Below, in pieces: positions 1 through 9,173 of a DNA stretch of 64,000 bases. Numbering within the stretch: position 1 is the first letter of the stretch; the number at the start of each line of letters is the position of its first letter. A program made the translations under genes and the position numbers. Under the pieces are notes generated by a model. That model did no database searches, had not been told where the DNA came from, and worked only from the letters and a program-made list of their open reading frames with translations. Source of the DNA: Kitasatospora purpeofusca (GTDB lineage: Bacteria; Actinomycetota; Actinomycetes; Streptomycetales; Streptomycetaceae); the NCBI RefSeq assembly GCF_000718025.1, contig NZ_JODS01000001.1, forward strand, positions 496,001 through 560,000, given 5' to 3'.

Positions 1-70
1 GTCGTACTACTGGCACTTCGTCGATGTCGTGTGGATCGGCCTGTTCGCGACCATCTACCTGATCAAGTAA
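1..70 (+). CDS. ctaE: Cytochrome c oxidase subunit III, C-terminal end (partial)
   Basis: Only the last 22 codons are inside the window (frame from base 2, TAA at 68-70). The peptide ends YYWHFVDVVWIGLFATIYL followed by IK, the typical final transmembrane helix of heme-copper oxidase subunit III with its conserved WHFVDVVW segment. Subunit III stabilises the aa3 oxidase and here directly precedes qcrCAB, the usual actinobacterial order for genes of the bcc-aa3 supercomplex. The rest of the gene lies to the left of the window. Confidence 0.93.
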   Translation, partial: SYYWHFVDVVWIGLFATIYLIK

Positions 71-258
71 CCAGCTGATCAGGTCGCTGGCCACCGGCCT
101 CGGGTCCCGCCCTCACCGGCGACGGCCCGATTTCGCCGGTGGCGACGCTCCCACCGACCGACCGCGCGCGCAGCCCTAGACAAGGCAGCCTCGTGCCGGC
201 CAGACCGGCCGCCGGGTGCAACCACCAGTCGACCAGATCCTGACACCGGGGTTATTCC

Positions 259-1068
259 GTGAAAAAGCTCTCCGCACGACGGCGCCACCCACTGGCGGCG
301 CTGGTCGTCCTACTTCTCGCCCTGGCGGCAACCGGGGGGCTGTACGCCGCGTTCGCGCCCGCCGGCAAGGCGCAGGCCGACGTGGCGGCGCAGTCGCTCG
401 CGATCGATGAGGGCAAGAAGCTCTTCGCCGTGGGCTGCTCCTCCTGCCACGGCCTGAACGGCGAGGGCAGCAGCGACGGCCCCAGCCTGGTCGGCGTCGG
501 CTCCGCCGCGGTCGACTTCCAGGTGGGCACCGGTCGTATGCCGGCCCAGCAGCCCGGCGCCCAGGTGCCGCGCAAGCCGAACATCTACTCGCAGGCCGAG
601 ATCGACCAGCTCGCCGCCTTCGTCGCCTCGCTCGGCCCCGGTCCGGTCACGCCGACCGAGGAGCAGTACACCTCGACCAACCCGGACGACCTGTCCAAGG
701 GCGGCGAGCTGTTCCGCACCAACTGCGCCCAGTGCCACAACTTCGCCGGCCAGGGCGGTGCCCTGACCCAGGGCAAGTACGCCCCGTCGCTGGAGGGCGT
801 GGACGCCAAGCACATCTACGAGGCCATGCAGACCGGCCCGCAGAACATGCCGTCGTTCCCGGACAGCACCATGCCCGAGGAGCAGAAGAAGCAGATCGTG
901 GCCTTCGTCCGCCACACCACCAACGATGAGCCCAACCCCGGCGGTCTCACGCTCGGCAGCCTCGGTCCGGTGACCGAGGGCCTGTTCGGCTGGATCTTCG
1001 GTCTCGGCGCGCTCATCGCGGTCGCGATCTGGGTCGCCGCCCACACCACCAAGGCCAAGAAGTCATGA
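259..1068 (+). CDS. qcrC: Ubiquinol-cytochrome c reductase diheme cytochrome c subunit QcrC
   Basis: 269 aa with a GTG start. An N-terminal membrane helix (about residues 11-32) is followed by two cytochrome c domains with heme-binding motifs CSSCH (C60-H64) and CAQCH (about 156-160), and a C-terminal anchor helix (about 237-258). This diheme c subunit is characteristic of the actinobacterial bcc complex, where it hands electrons directly to the CuA centre of the aa3 oxidase without a soluble cytochrome c. The stop overlaps the qcrA start (ATGA at 1065-1068), so translation is probably coupled. Confidence 0.97.
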   Translation: MKKLSARRRHPLAALVVLLLALAATGGLYAAFAPAGKAQADVAAQSLAIDEGKKLFAVGCSSCHGLNGEGSSDGPSLVGVGSAAVDFQVGTGRMPAQQPGAQVPRKPNIYSQAEIDQLAAFVASLGPGPVTPTEEQYTSTNPDDLSKGGELFRTNCAQCHNFAGQGGALTQGKYAPSLEGVDAKHIYEAMQTGPQNMPSFPDSTMPEEQKKQIVAFVRHTTNDEPNPGGLTLGSLGPVTEGLFGWIFGLGALIAVAIWVAAHTTKAKKS

Positions 1069-2135
1069 GCCACGACATGTCAGAAGAGAAGCTCCCGGAG
1101 TCCCACGGCTCCGCCGGGCACCACGAGGTGGCCGCCCACGGCGATCCGTTCGCCGACCCGGGCCTGCCGGCCCACGAGCCGCGCCGCACCGACATCGACG
1201 AGCGGGCCGCCAAGCGGGCCGAGCGCCAGGTGTCGCTGATGTTCGTGGTCTCGATGCTCGCCACGATCGGCTTCATCGCCTCGTACGTGGCCATCGACCC
1301 GGACAAGATCGTCTACATCTGGCCGCTGGGCCACGTCAGCGCGCTGAACTTCGCGCTCGGCATGACCCTCGGTCTGGCGCTGTTCCTCATCGGCGCGGGC
1401 GCGGTCCACTGGGCCCGCACCCTGATGTCGGACCACGAGATCCCGGCCGAGCGTCACCCGATCGAGGCCGACGACGAGGTTCGCGCCGACGTCATCGAGC
1501 AGTTCCGGACCGGTGCCGCGGAGTCCGGCTTCGGCCGCCGCAAGATGATCCGCAACACCCTCATCGGTTCGATGGCCCTGGTGCCGCTGTCCGGTGTGGT
1601 CCTCCTGCGCGACCTGGGCCCGCTGCCCGAGGACAAGCTGGAGCACACGGGTTGGGAGGAGGCGACCGACGCCAAGCCCCTGCAGCTCATCAACATGAAC
1701 ACCAACCAGCCGATGAAGGCCGAGGACATCATCACGGGGTCGCTGACCTTCGCGATGCCCGAGGGCCTGAGCACCCACGACGAGGACTTCCAGCAGCGCA
1801 TCGCCAAGGACGCCCTCATGCTGGTGCGCATCGCGCCGGAGAACATCAAGGACGACAAGTCCAAGGAGAAGGGCTTCGAGGGCATCCTCGCCTACTCCAA
1901 GATCTGCACCCACGTCGGCTGCCCGATCAGCCTGTACGAGCAGCAGACCCACCACGCGCTCTGCCCCTGCCACCAGTCGACCTTCGACCTGGCGGACGGC
2001 GCGCGCGTGATCTTCGGCCCGGCCGGTCACCCGCTGCCGCAGCTGAAGATCACCACTGACGAGAAGGGCTTCCTGGTCGCCCACGGCGACTTCGACGAGC
2101 CCGTCGGCCCGAGCTACTGGGAGCGTGCTCGATGA
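1065..2135 (+). CDS. qcrA: Rieske iron-sulfur subunit QcrA
   Basis: 356 aa. The hydrophilic His/Glu-rich N-terminus is followed by three hydrophobic segments (about residues 55-75, 95-115 and 165-180), as in actinobacterial QcrA, which has more membrane helices than the single one of mitochondrial Rieske proteins. The 2Fe-2S site is formed by CTHVGC (C281, H283, disulfide C286) and CPCH (C300, disulfide C302, H303). It transfers electrons from menaquinol in QcrB to the QcrC hemes. Its start overlaps qcrC and its stop overlaps qcrB (ATGA at 2132-2135). Confidence 0.97.
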   Translation: MSHDMSEEKLPESHGSAGHHEVAAHGDPFADPGLPAHEPRRTDIDERAAKRAERQVSLMFVVSMLATIGFIASYVAIDPDKIVYIWPLGHVSALNFALGMTLGLALFLIGAGAVHWARTLMSDHEIPAERHPIEADDEVRADVIEQFRTGAAESGFGRRKMIRNTLIGSMALVPLSGVVLLRDLGPLPEDKLEHTGWEEATDAKPLQLINMNTNQPMKAEDIITGSLTFAMPEGLSTHDEDFQQRIAKDALMLVRIAPENIKDDKSKEKGFEGILAYSKICTHVGCPISLYEQQTHHALCPCHQSTFDLADGARVIFGPAGHPLPQLKITTDEKGFLVAHGDFDEPVGPSYWERAR

Positions 2136-3793
2136 GCAGTACGAGCAGCACCACCTCCGGCGCCGCCAAGCCGGCCAGCACGCGCGCCAAGCCCGCGAAC
2201 AAGTGGGAGCAGGCCGCGGACTGGACGGACGGTCGGCTGGGGATCTACTCCCTCGCCAAGACCAACCTGCGGAAGATCTTCCCGGACCACTGGTCCTTCA
2301 TGCTGGGCGAGATCTGCCTCTACACGTTCATCATCATCATCCTGACCGGTGTCTACCTGACGCTGTTCTTCAAGCCCTCGATGGGCGAGGTCGTCTACAA
2401 CGGCTCGTACATCCCGCTCAAGGGCATCCCGATGTCCGAGGCGTACGCGTCGACGGTCGACATCAGCTTCGAGGTGCGCGGCGGCCTGCTGGTCCGCCAG
2501 ATCCACCACTGGGCGGCCCTGGTCTTCGTCGCGGCGATGTTCGTGCACATGATGCGCGTCTTCTTCACCGGCGCGTTCCGCAAGCCCCGTGAGATCAACT
2601 GGGTCTTCGGCTTCCTGCTGCTGGTCCTGGGCATGTTCGACGGCTTCTTCGGCTACTCGCTGCCCGACGACCTGCTCTCCGGCACCGGTATCCGGTTCAT
2701 GGAGGGCGCCGTCCTGGCGACCCCGCTGATCGGCACCTACGTCCAGATGTTCCTGTTCGGGGGCGAGTTCCCCGGCCACGACATCGTGCCGCGGTTCTTC
2801 ACCATCCACGTGCTGCTGATCCCGGGCATCATGCTCGGCCTGCTGGTGGCGCACCTGATCCTGGTCTTCTACCACAAGCACACCCAGTGGGCGGGCCCGG
2901 GCAAGACCGAGAAGAACGTCGTCGGCATGCCGCTGATGCCGGTCTACATGGCCAAGGCCGGTGGCTTCTTCTTCCTGGTGTTCGGTCTGATCGCGGCCAT
3001 CTCGGCGATCGCCTCGATCAACCCGATCTGGGCGTACGGCCCGTACCGTCCCGACCAGGTGTCCACGGACGCCCAGCCGGACTGGTACATGGGCTTCTCC
3101 GAGGGCCTGATCCGCATCATGCCGGGCTGGGAGGTCAGCCTGTGGGGCCACACCCTGAACCTCGGTGTGGCGATCCCGCTGATGGTCCTCTTCCCGATGG
3201 TGCTGGTCTCGATCGCCGCCTACCCCTTCATCGAGGGCTGGATCACCGGCGACAAGCGCGAGCACCACATCCTGGACCGTCCGCGCAACGCCCCGGTCCG
3301 CACCGCCCTGGGTGCCGCCTGGATCAGCCTCTACCTGGTCCTGCTGGCGGCCGGTGGCAACGACCTGTTCGCCACCCACCTGCACCTGTCGATCAACTCG
3401 GTCACCTACTTCGTCCGCGTGGGCATGTTCGTGGTCCCGGTCATCGTCTTCATCGTCACCAAGCGCTGGTGCCTCGGCCTCCAGCGCCGTGACAAGGAGA
3501 AGGTGCTGCACGGCCGCGAGACCGGCGTCATCAAGCGCCTGCCGCACGGCGAGTTCGTCGAGGTGCACGCCCAGCTGCCGCAGAAGGACCTGCACAAGCT
3601 CACCGCGCACGAGCAGATCGAGCCGTTCGAGCTGCCGGCCGAGACGGACGAGAACGGCGTGGCCAGCAAGGCCAACGTCCTCGACCGCACCCGGGCGAAG
3701 CTCTCCCGCGGCTTCTACGGCGAGGGCAGCCAGATCCCCAAGCCGACCTCCGAGGAGCACCACGAGATCACCAGCGGCCACGGCCACCACTGA
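2132..3793 (+). CDS. qcrB: Cytochrome b subunit QcrB
   Basis: 553 aa polytopic membrane protein. The N-terminal cytochrome b core carries heme-ligand histidines in helices such as QIHHWAALVFVAAMFVHMMR and FFTIHVLLIPGIMLGLLVAH, and a PDWYMGF segment lies near the quinol site. The long hydrophilic His-rich C-terminus is an actinobacterial feature. It oxidises menaquinol in the bcc complex. It is the last gene of the qcrCAB run: the overlap with qcrA suggests coupling, and a strong hairpin terminator follows 27 bases downstream. Confidence 0.97.
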   Translation: MSSTSSTTSGAAKPASTRAKPANKWEQAADWTDGRLGIYSLAKTNLRKIFPDHWSFMLGEICLYTFIIIILTGVYLTLFFKPSMGEVVYNGSYIPLKGIPMSEAYASTVDISFEVRGGLLVRQIHHWAALVFVAAMFVHMMRVFFTGAFRKPREINWVFGFLLLVLGMFDGFFGYSLPDDLLSGTGIRFMEGAVLATPLIGTYVQMFLFGGEFPGHDIVPRFFTIHVLLIPGIMLGLLVAHLILVFYHKHTQWAGPGKTEKNVVGMPLMPVYMAKAGGFFFLVFGLIAAISAIASINPIWAYGPYRPDQVSTDAQPDWYMGFSEGLIRIMPGWEVSLWGHTLNLGVAIPLMVLFPMVLVSIAAYPFIEGWITGDKREHHILDRPRNAPVRTALGAAWISLYLVLLAAGGNDLFATHLHLSINSVTYFVRVGMFVVPVIVFIVTKRWCLGLQRRDKEKVLHGRETGVIKRLPHGEFVEVHAQLPQKDLHKLTAHEQIEPFELPAETDENGVASKANVLDRTRAKLSRGFYGEGSQIPKPTSEEHHEITSGHGHH

Positions 3794-3819
3794 TCCCGTA
3801 CGCACCCCGCGTCGCACCC

Positions 3820-3860
3820 CGAGGGCCGCCGACCAGAGTTCTTCTGGTCGGCGGCCCTCG
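3820..3860 (+). terminator. Terminator of the ctaE-qcrCAB operon
   Basis: A perfect 17-bp stem (3820-3836 with 3844-3860) around a 7-nt loop, starting 27 bases after the qcrB stop. There is no strong T-run, as is usual for streptomycete terminators. Confidence 0.85.
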
Positions 3861-3918
3861 GGCTTTCCCGTCCCCGGGGGCGCCCCGCGATGCCCCCGCC
3901 GAACGTCAGGAGCCTCCT

Positions 3919-4317
3919 GTGCAGCTGTCCGTCGACCCCGCGGCCGGCACTCCCCCGTACGAGCAGATCCGGGCCCAGATCGCCGAACAGGCCCGGACCG
4001 GCGAACTGGCGACCGGACTGCGGCTGCCCACCGTCCGCGCGCTGGCCGAGCAGCTCGGGCTGGCCGCCGGGACGGTCGCCCGCGCCTACCGGGAGCTGGA
4101 GGCGGACGGGGTGGTGGAGACGCACGGCCGGCGCGGCACCCTGATCGCCGCCGTCGGCGACTCCGCGCACCGACTGGCCGCCGCGGCCGCCGCGGAGTAC
4201 GCCGAGCGGGTGCGGCGGCTCGGGCTGCCGGCGGCGGACGCCCTGGCCGCCGCCGACAACGCGCTGCGCCTGGCCTACCGGGAGGAGGGCGCCACCGAGG
4301 GCCTGCAGGGGCCCTGA
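3919..4317 (+). CDS. GntR-family transcriptional regulator (YtrA-like, short)
   Basis: 132 aa, GTG start with AGGAG at 3908-3912. A GntR winged helix occupies about residues 10-80: the PPYEQIRAQIAEQ segment, the recognition part RLPTVRALAEQLGLAAGTVA, then RAYRELEADGVVETHGRRGT. The remaining short helical tail fits the YtrA subfamily, which lacks a large effector domain. Regulators of this type often control adjacent transporters, but none is present here: the gene is alone between the qcr terminator and the convergent L,D-transpeptidase, so its target cannot be read from context. The stop codon sits between GGGCCC arms. Confidence 0.85.
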   Translation: MQLSVDPAAGTPPYEQIRAQIAEQARTGELATGLRLPTVRALAEQLGLAAGTVARAYRELEADGVVETHGRRGTLIAAVGDSAHRLAAAAAAEYAERVRRLGLPAADALAAADNALRLAYREEGATEGLQGP

Positions 4318-4336
4318 GGGCCCTCGGGGCCGGTCC

Positions 4337-5596
4337 TCAGAGCTGCGGGGCGATCATCCCGCCGGCGGGGGCCCTGGTGGCCGGCGTGGTGGTGCTGACG
4401 GGCTGCCCGAGGGCGCTGTGCCCGACCCACTCGCCCCAGCCGATGTTCCAGTCCCCGAAGCCGTTGCCGAACGGCTCCATGCTCTTGCCGCGGCTGTTCA
4501 CCACCGTCACCAGGTCCCCCACCCTGGTGTTCTGGTAGAACCAGTGGGCGTTCTCGGTGCTCATGCCGGTACAGCCGTGGCTGACGTTCTCCACCCCCTG
4601 GGAGCCGACCGACCAGGGCGCCGCGTGCACGTACTCGCCGCTCCAGGTGACCCGGGTGGCCCACTCGACGTCGAGGTCGTAGGACTCCTGGCTGCCGGCC
4701 GCTATACCGATCGTCTCGCCGCTCATCCGGACCTTGCGCTCCTGGCCGAGCACCACCTTGACGCCGTTGCGGGTGTCGAAGCCGGGCTTGCCGGTGGTGA
4801 CCGGGATCGTCCGGACCACCTGGCCGTCGCGCTTGAGGGTCAGCTCGTGGGCGGCCGCGTCGACCACCGTCTCGACCCGCTCGCCGATCCGCATCGACAG
4901 CGCCGCCCGGTCGCCGCCGTACAGGCCGTCCGAGATCCGGCCGCCGGTGGCCTCGAAGGCCAGCGCGACGACGGTGCCGGTGGGCCAGTACTCCTCGGGG
5001 CGGAAGTGCAGGTTCTTGTCGTCCACCCAGTACCAGGCACCGGTCACGGCGGGCTGCGAGGTCACCGTCAGCGCCCGCTCCACCTCCTGGCGGGCCTGCG
5101 GGTCCTTGACCGCCTCGGACAGCTGCACGGTGAGCGGCTGGCCGACCCCGTAGACGCCGCTGCCGGAGGAGTCGGGACCGAGCTTGGCGGTCAGCAGCCG
5201 CTGGGCGGCCAGGGTGGCGAAGCCGGAGGTGGTCTCGCCGCGCCCGCCGCTGCCGTCGTCGGCGGCGATCCGCACCGTGTAGGCGGTGGCCGCCTTCAGC
5301 CGGCCGGTGGTCTGCCAGCTGCGCTGGTCCTCCGAGAGCCGTCCGGCGACGATCCGGCCGTCCGGGCCGACCACGGTGACATCGGTCAGCCGGCTGCCCG
5401 GCTCCGCGGTGACCGTGACCGGCTGCGAGGGGTCCACCTTGTCCGTGGCGGAGAGGTGGACCAGCCGGGCAGCGTCGACCTTGCGGACGGAGTCCGCGAC
5501 CTCCTCGCCGCCGGAGCTGCAGCCGGCCAGCGGGGCCAGCACAACGAGGGCCAGCGTGATGCCGCCTAGACCCGCGATTCCGCGCCTGTCGGCCAT
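4337..5596 (-). CDS. Lipoprotein L,D-transpeptidase (YkuD domain)
   Basis: 419 aa from the ATG at 5596; an upstream in-frame extension to 5857 is rejected because a lipoprotein signal follows this ATG at once. The lipobox LAGC has its cysteine at residue 26. Bacterial Ig-like regions (about 40-250) precede a C-terminal YkuD catalytic domain with SHGCTGMS (H340, C342). The family makes 3-3 cross-links between peptidoglycan stem peptides outside the membrane and resembles mycobacterial LdtMt2. It sits alone between a convergent gntR and the ctaF terminator, so it is probably transcribed from its own promoter. Confidence 0.93.
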   Translation of the reverse strand: MADRRGIAGLGGITLALVVLAPLAGCSSGGEEVADSVRKVDAARLVHLSATDKVDPSQPVTVTAEPGSRLTDVTVVGPDGRIVAGRLSEDQRSWQTTGRLKAATAYTVRIAADDGSGGRGETTSGFATLAAQRLLTAKLGPDSSGSGVYGVGQPLTVQLSEAVKDPQARQEVERALTVTSQPAVTGAWYWVDDKNLHFRPEEYWPTGTVVALAFEATGGRISDGLYGGDRAALSMRIGERVETVVDAAAHELTLKRDGQVVRTIPVTTGKPGFDTRNGVKVVLGQERKVRMSGETIGIAAGSQESYDLDVEWATRVTWSGEYVHAAPWSVGSQGVENVSHGCTGMSTENAHWFYQNTRVGDLVTVVNSRGKSMEPFGNGFGDWNIGWGEWVGHSALGQPVSTTTPATRAPAGGMIAPQL

Positions 5597-5714
5597 GACC
5601 GCCTCCCAGGGTTTCGCACGATTGGTCAGATCGTAGGAACCCCCTCCGGGTGAGCGACATTCGAACGGCGTCCCGTTGGGCCGCCGGGGTGAGGCCGTCA
5701 CTCCGGGGACGCAA

Positions 5715-5750
5715 CAGGGCCGGGCTTCCCGTGCGGGAAGCCCGGCCCTG
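5715..5750 (-). terminator. Terminator of the ctaCDF operon
   Basis: A perfect 16-bp stem (5715-5730 with 5735-5750) with a GTGC loop, 17 bases beyond the ctaF stop in the leftward direction. It also insulates the L,D-transpeptidase gene from cta transcription. Confidence 0.85.
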
Positions 5751-5766
5751 TGGGAGAGAACCGGTC

Positions 5767-6183
5767 CTACTGGTTCTGGTTCTCGCCCCGGTAGAACTCG
5801 AAGACCCAGCCGAAGAGGCCGATCAGGATGACCGGGATCGACCAGTACAGCAGCCACCAGCCGAAGATCACGCCGAGGAAGGCCAGCGCGCCGCCGACCG
5901 CCAGCGAGAGCGGCTGCCAGCTGTGCGGGGCGAAGAAGCCCAGCTCGCCGGAGTCGTCCGCGACCTCGGCCTCGGGGTTGTCACCCGCGCCGCTGTCCAC
6001 CCGGCGGGCGGTGAAGGCGAGGTAGTACCCGATGAAGGCGCACAGCGCGAAGGCGAGGAACAGCGCGGTGGTACCGGCGGCCTCGATGCCGTGGTCGGAG
6101 TTGTTGGTCCACAGGCCGTAGGTGATCGCCATGGCCAGCACGAAGACCGCCAGGCCCAGGAAAATCTTGCCCTGTTCCCTCAT
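5767..6183 (-). CDS. ctaF: Cytochrome c oxidase subunit IV (actinobacterial CtaF)
   Basis: 138 aa membrane protein with about four hydrophobic segments: an N-terminal pair (about residues 8-25 and 36-56) and a C-terminal pair (about 92-113 and 115-130) separated by an acidic loop. This is the actinobacterial cytochrome c oxidase subunit IV family (CtaF), a small structural subunit of the aa3 oxidase in the bcc-aa3 supercomplex. Its ATG overlaps the ctaD stop by one base, so the two are translationally coupled. It is the last gene of the leftward ctaC-ctaD-ctaF operon and is followed by a terminator. Confidence 0.94.
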   Translation of the reverse strand: MREQGKIFLGLAVFVLAMAITYGLWTNNSDHGIEAAGTTALFLAFALCAFIGYYLAFTARRVDSGAGDNPEAEVADDSGELGFFAPHSWQPLSLAVGGALAFLGVIFGWWLLYWSIPVILIGLFGWVFEFYRGENQNQ

Positions 6184-7958
6184 CAGGCGTCGCCTTCCTT
6201 CTTGCCCTTGCCGAGCTTCGGGGCGTCGTACTTGGCCGGGGTCACACCGGCGAAGTGCTTGGCCGGCTCACCGTGGTACTCCAGGTAGTCCAGCGCGGCG
6301 ATCTCCGGGTAGTGGAGGTCGAAGGCCGGGGATTCGGAGCGGATCCGGGGCAGGGTGAGGAAGTTGTGCCGCGGCGGCGGGCAGGAGGTCGCCCACTCCA
6401 GCGAACGGCCGTAGCCCCACGGGTCGTCGACCTCGACCTTCTCGCCGTACTTCGCCGTCTTCCACACGTTGTAGAGGAACGGCAGGATCGACAGGCCGAG
6501 CAGGAACGAGCCGATGGTCGAGACGGTGTTCAGGGTGGTGAAGCCGTCCGAGGCCAGGTAGTCGGCGTAGCGGCGGGGCATGCCCTCCGCGCCGAGCCAG
6601 TGCTGCACCAGGAAGGTGGTGTGGAAGCCGATGAACAGCGTCCAGAAGGTGACCTTGCCGAGGCGCTCGTCGAGCATCTTGCCGGTCATCTTCGGCCACC
6701 AGAAGTGGAAGCCGGCGAACATCGCGAAGACGACGGTGCCGAAGACCACGTAGTGGAAGTGGGCGACGACGAAGTACGAGTCCGAGACGTGGAAGTCGAT
6801 CGGCGGGGAGGCCAGCAGGACACCGGTCAGACCACCGAAGAGGAAGGTGACCAGGAAGCCGACCGTCCAGAGCATCGGGGTCTCGAAGCTCAGCGAGCCC
6901 TTCCACATGGTGCCGACCCAGTTGAAGAACTTCACACCGGTCGGGACCGCGATCAGGAAGGTCATGAAGGAGAAGAACGGCAGCAGCACCTGTCCGGTGA
7001 CGTACATGTGGTGGGCCCACACCGTCACGGACAGACCGGCGATCGCGATGGTGGCCGCGATCAGGCCGGAGTAGCCGAACATCGGCTTGCGGCTGAAGAC
7101 CGGGATGATCTCCGACACGATGCCGAAGAACGGCAGCGCGATGATGTACACCTCGGGGTGGCCGAAGAACCAGAACAGGTGCTGCCAGAGCAGCGCGCCA
7201 CCGTTGGCCGGGTCGAAGACGTGTGCCCCGAACTTGCGGTCCGCCTCCAGGGCGAACAGCGCGGCGGCGAGCACCGGGAAGGCCAGCAGGACCAGCACGG
7301 CGGTCAGCAGGACGTTCCAGACGAAGATCGACATCCGGAACATCGTCATGCCGGGCGCGCGCATGCAGATGATCGTGGTGATGAAGTTGACCGCACCGAG
7401 GATCGTGCCGAAGCCGGAGAAGGCCAGACCCATGATCCACATGTCCGCGCCGATGCCCGGCGAGCGGACCGCGTCGGAGAGCGGCGCGTAGGCGAACCAG
7501 CCGAAGTCGGCGGCGCCCTGCGGGGTGAGGAAGCCGGCCACCGCGATCAGCGAGCCGAACAGGTACAGCCAGTAGGCGAACATGTTCAGCCGCGGGAAGG
7601 CGACGTCGGGCGCGCCGATCTGCAGCGGCATGATCCAGTTCGCGAAGCCGGCGAAGAGCGGCGTCGCGAACATCAGCAGCATGACCGTGCCGTGCATCGT
7701 GAACGCCTGGTTGAACTGCTCGTTCGACAGGATCTGGGTCCCGGGACGAGCCAGCTCGGCGCGCATGACCAGGGCGAGGATGCCACCGATCAGGAAGAAG
7801 GCGAACGACGTGCCCAGGTACAGCGTGCCGATCGTCTTGTGGTCAGTGGTGGTCAGCCACTTGATGATGGTGGAACCCGGCTTCCGGGTCCGCTGCGCCC
7901 CGACCGTGACGGCCCCGGCGCCCCCGCCGGCCGCGGCGGGCTCGTTGAGGATGGTCAC
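6183..7958 (-). CDS. ctaD: Cytochrome c oxidase subunit I
   Basis: 591 aa, GTG start overlapping the ctaC stop (GTGA read leftward). The many transmembrane segments match heme-copper oxidase subunit I. WFFGHPEVYIIALPFFG carries the CuB-ligand histidine and cross-linked tyrosine, WAHHMYVTG carries two further CuB histidines, and the heme a/a3 histidine helix HFHYVVFG is present. It reduces O2 to water at the heme a3-CuB centre and pumps protons. The soluble C-terminal tail is typical of actinobacterial CtaD. Confidence 0.98.
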   Translation of the reverse strand: MTILNEPAAAGGGAGAVTVGAQRTRKPGSTIIKWLTTTDHKTIGTLYLGTSFAFFLIGGILALVMRAELARPGTQILSNEQFNQAFTMHGTVMLLMFATPLFAGFANWIMPLQIGAPDVAFPRLNMFAYWLYLFGSLIAVAGFLTPQGAADFGWFAYAPLSDAVRSPGIGADMWIMGLAFSGFGTILGAVNFITTIICMRAPGMTMFRMSIFVWNVLLTAVLVLLAFPVLAAALFALEADRKFGAHVFDPANGGALLWQHLFWFFGHPEVYIIALPFFGIVSEIIPVFSRKPMFGYSGLIAATIAIAGLSVTVWAHHMYVTGQVLLPFFSFMTFLIAVPTGVKFFNWVGTMWKGSLSFETPMLWTVGFLVTFLFGGLTGVLLASPPIDFHVSDSYFVVAHFHYVVFGTVVFAMFAGFHFWWPKMTGKMLDERLGKVTFWTLFIGFHTTFLVQHWLGAEGMPRRYADYLASDGFTTLNTVSTIGSFLLGLSILPFLYNVWKTAKYGEKVEVDDPWGYGRSLEWATSCPPPRHNFLTLPRIRSESPAFDLHYPEIAALDYLEYHGEPAKHFAGVTPAKYDAPKLGKGKKEGDA

Positions 7959-8809
7959 TTCTCTTCACTTCCCATGGTCGTGATGCCGGAGGGCACCGCG
8001 CCGGTCTGACCCTTGGCCCTGAGGTCCTTCAGGTGCTGGTCGTACTCGGCACGGTCGACGACCTTCACGTTGAACAGCATGCGCGAGTGGTCGACGCCGC
8101 AGAGCTCGGCGCACTTGCCCTTGTACTCACCCTTGACGGTCGGGGTGACCTCGAACTTGTTGACCACGCCCGGGACGACGTCCATCTTCATCATGAAGTT
8201 GATGGGCCAGAAGTCGTGGATCACATCACGCGAGGTGAGGCGGAACTGCACCGTCTCGTTCACCGGCAGGTACAGGGTGGGGGCCTCGTTGGGCGTGCCC
8301 ACCTCGTACGCGGCCTGCTGGTTGGCCGGGTCGGGGTTCTCGGTGTTCTCGTAGTTGAACGCCCAGCTCCACTGGAAGCCCACCACGTTGACCATGTGCT
8401 GTGGCTTCTCGGAGACGGAGATCAGCTTCGACTCGTCGCGGGCGACGAAGTAGAAGAGCACCGAAACGATGATGATCGGGACCGCGGTGTAGAGCGCCTC
8501 GATGGGCACGTTGTACCGGGTCTGCGGGGGGACCTGCACACCGGTGCGGCTGCGCCGGTGGAAGATCACGCTCCAGATGATCAGACCCCACATCAGTACG
8601 CCGACCACCAGCGCCGCGATCCAGGAGCCCTGCCACATGTGGAGGACCATCGGCCCTTCCTTGGTGACAGGACTCGGGAGGCCAAGCCTGGGGAGGTCGT
8701 TGGCCGAGCAGCCGGTGGCGGTCGCGATGACGAGGCCCAGTGCCAGCGCCTGAGGCAGCTTCCGCCGCATCGTGCGCCGCGGCGAGCGGTCGGAGCCGTT
8801 GGGACTCAC
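7955..8809 (-). CDS. ctaC: Cytochrome c oxidase subunit II
   Basis: 284 aa from the GTG at 8809, which has a GGAAGG-type ribosome site; longer upstream in-frame reading is rejected. The N-terminus is a signal with a cysteine after ATATG, so it may be lipid-modified. Two membrane helices (about residues 50-105) precede a cupredoxin domain. The CuA site is CAELCGVDHSRM (about 233-245), which accepts electrons from the QcrC hemes. It is the first gene of ctaCDF, divergent from the desulfurase gene across about 360 bases that must hold both promoters. Confidence 0.95.
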   Translation of the reverse strand: MSPNGSDRSPRRTMRRKLPQALALGLVIATATGCSANDLPRLGLPSPVTKEGPMVLHMWQGSWIAALVVGVLMWGLIIWSVIFHRRSRTGVQVPPQTRYNVPIEALYTAVPIIIVSVLFYFVARDESKLISVSEKPQHMVNVVGFQWSWAFNYENTENPDPANQQAAYEVGTPNEAPTLYLPVNETVQFRLTSRDVIHDFWPINFMMKMDVVPGVVNKFEVTPTVKGEYKGKCAELCGVDHSRMLFNVKVVDRAEYDQHLKDLRAKGQTGAVPSGITTMGSEEK

Positions 8810-9173
8810 GTAGCGCCTTCCCGAAGTCTCGCCCGCCTTCGCGTCGCCCCGGGGAGGCTTTCCCTCCCCGGCGACCCGACCACGGGCACGGTTTGAATGC
8901 TTATGCGGGCCAAACCCTACTCCAGCCTTATGCGCTGCTGACGGGCAGGTCCCAGTAACGCGCCGCCCGGACACCCGATCAGGCCCGGCAGGGGCTGCGC
9001 CGCAGGTCATCCTAGGCATTAGGGGTCCGTACGCCCGATCGAGGGATGACCTCGGACAACGTGGTGACGCCCCGTCGGGAGCGGACTATCCGGACATTCG
9101 GGATGATCGACTGACGGAGGGTGAGCCGTCGGCGGAAGCCCGGACACGCCCGTCGGTGTCGTTAAATGTGACC
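8810..9173. other. Divergent intergenic region between ctaC and the cysteine desulfurase gene
   Basis: About 360 bases without a convincing gene. It must contain the leftward cta promoter and the rightward desulfurase promoter. No clear operator palindrome was found. The right end carries GTG codons at 9156, 9168 and 9174 in one frame with a TTA codon at 9162, which affects start choice for the next gene. Confidence 0.6.

Noticed and set aside
2114..3817. Long leftward frame opposite qcrB
   Set aside because: Antisense shadow; the plus-strand frame encodes cytochrome b with all motifs.
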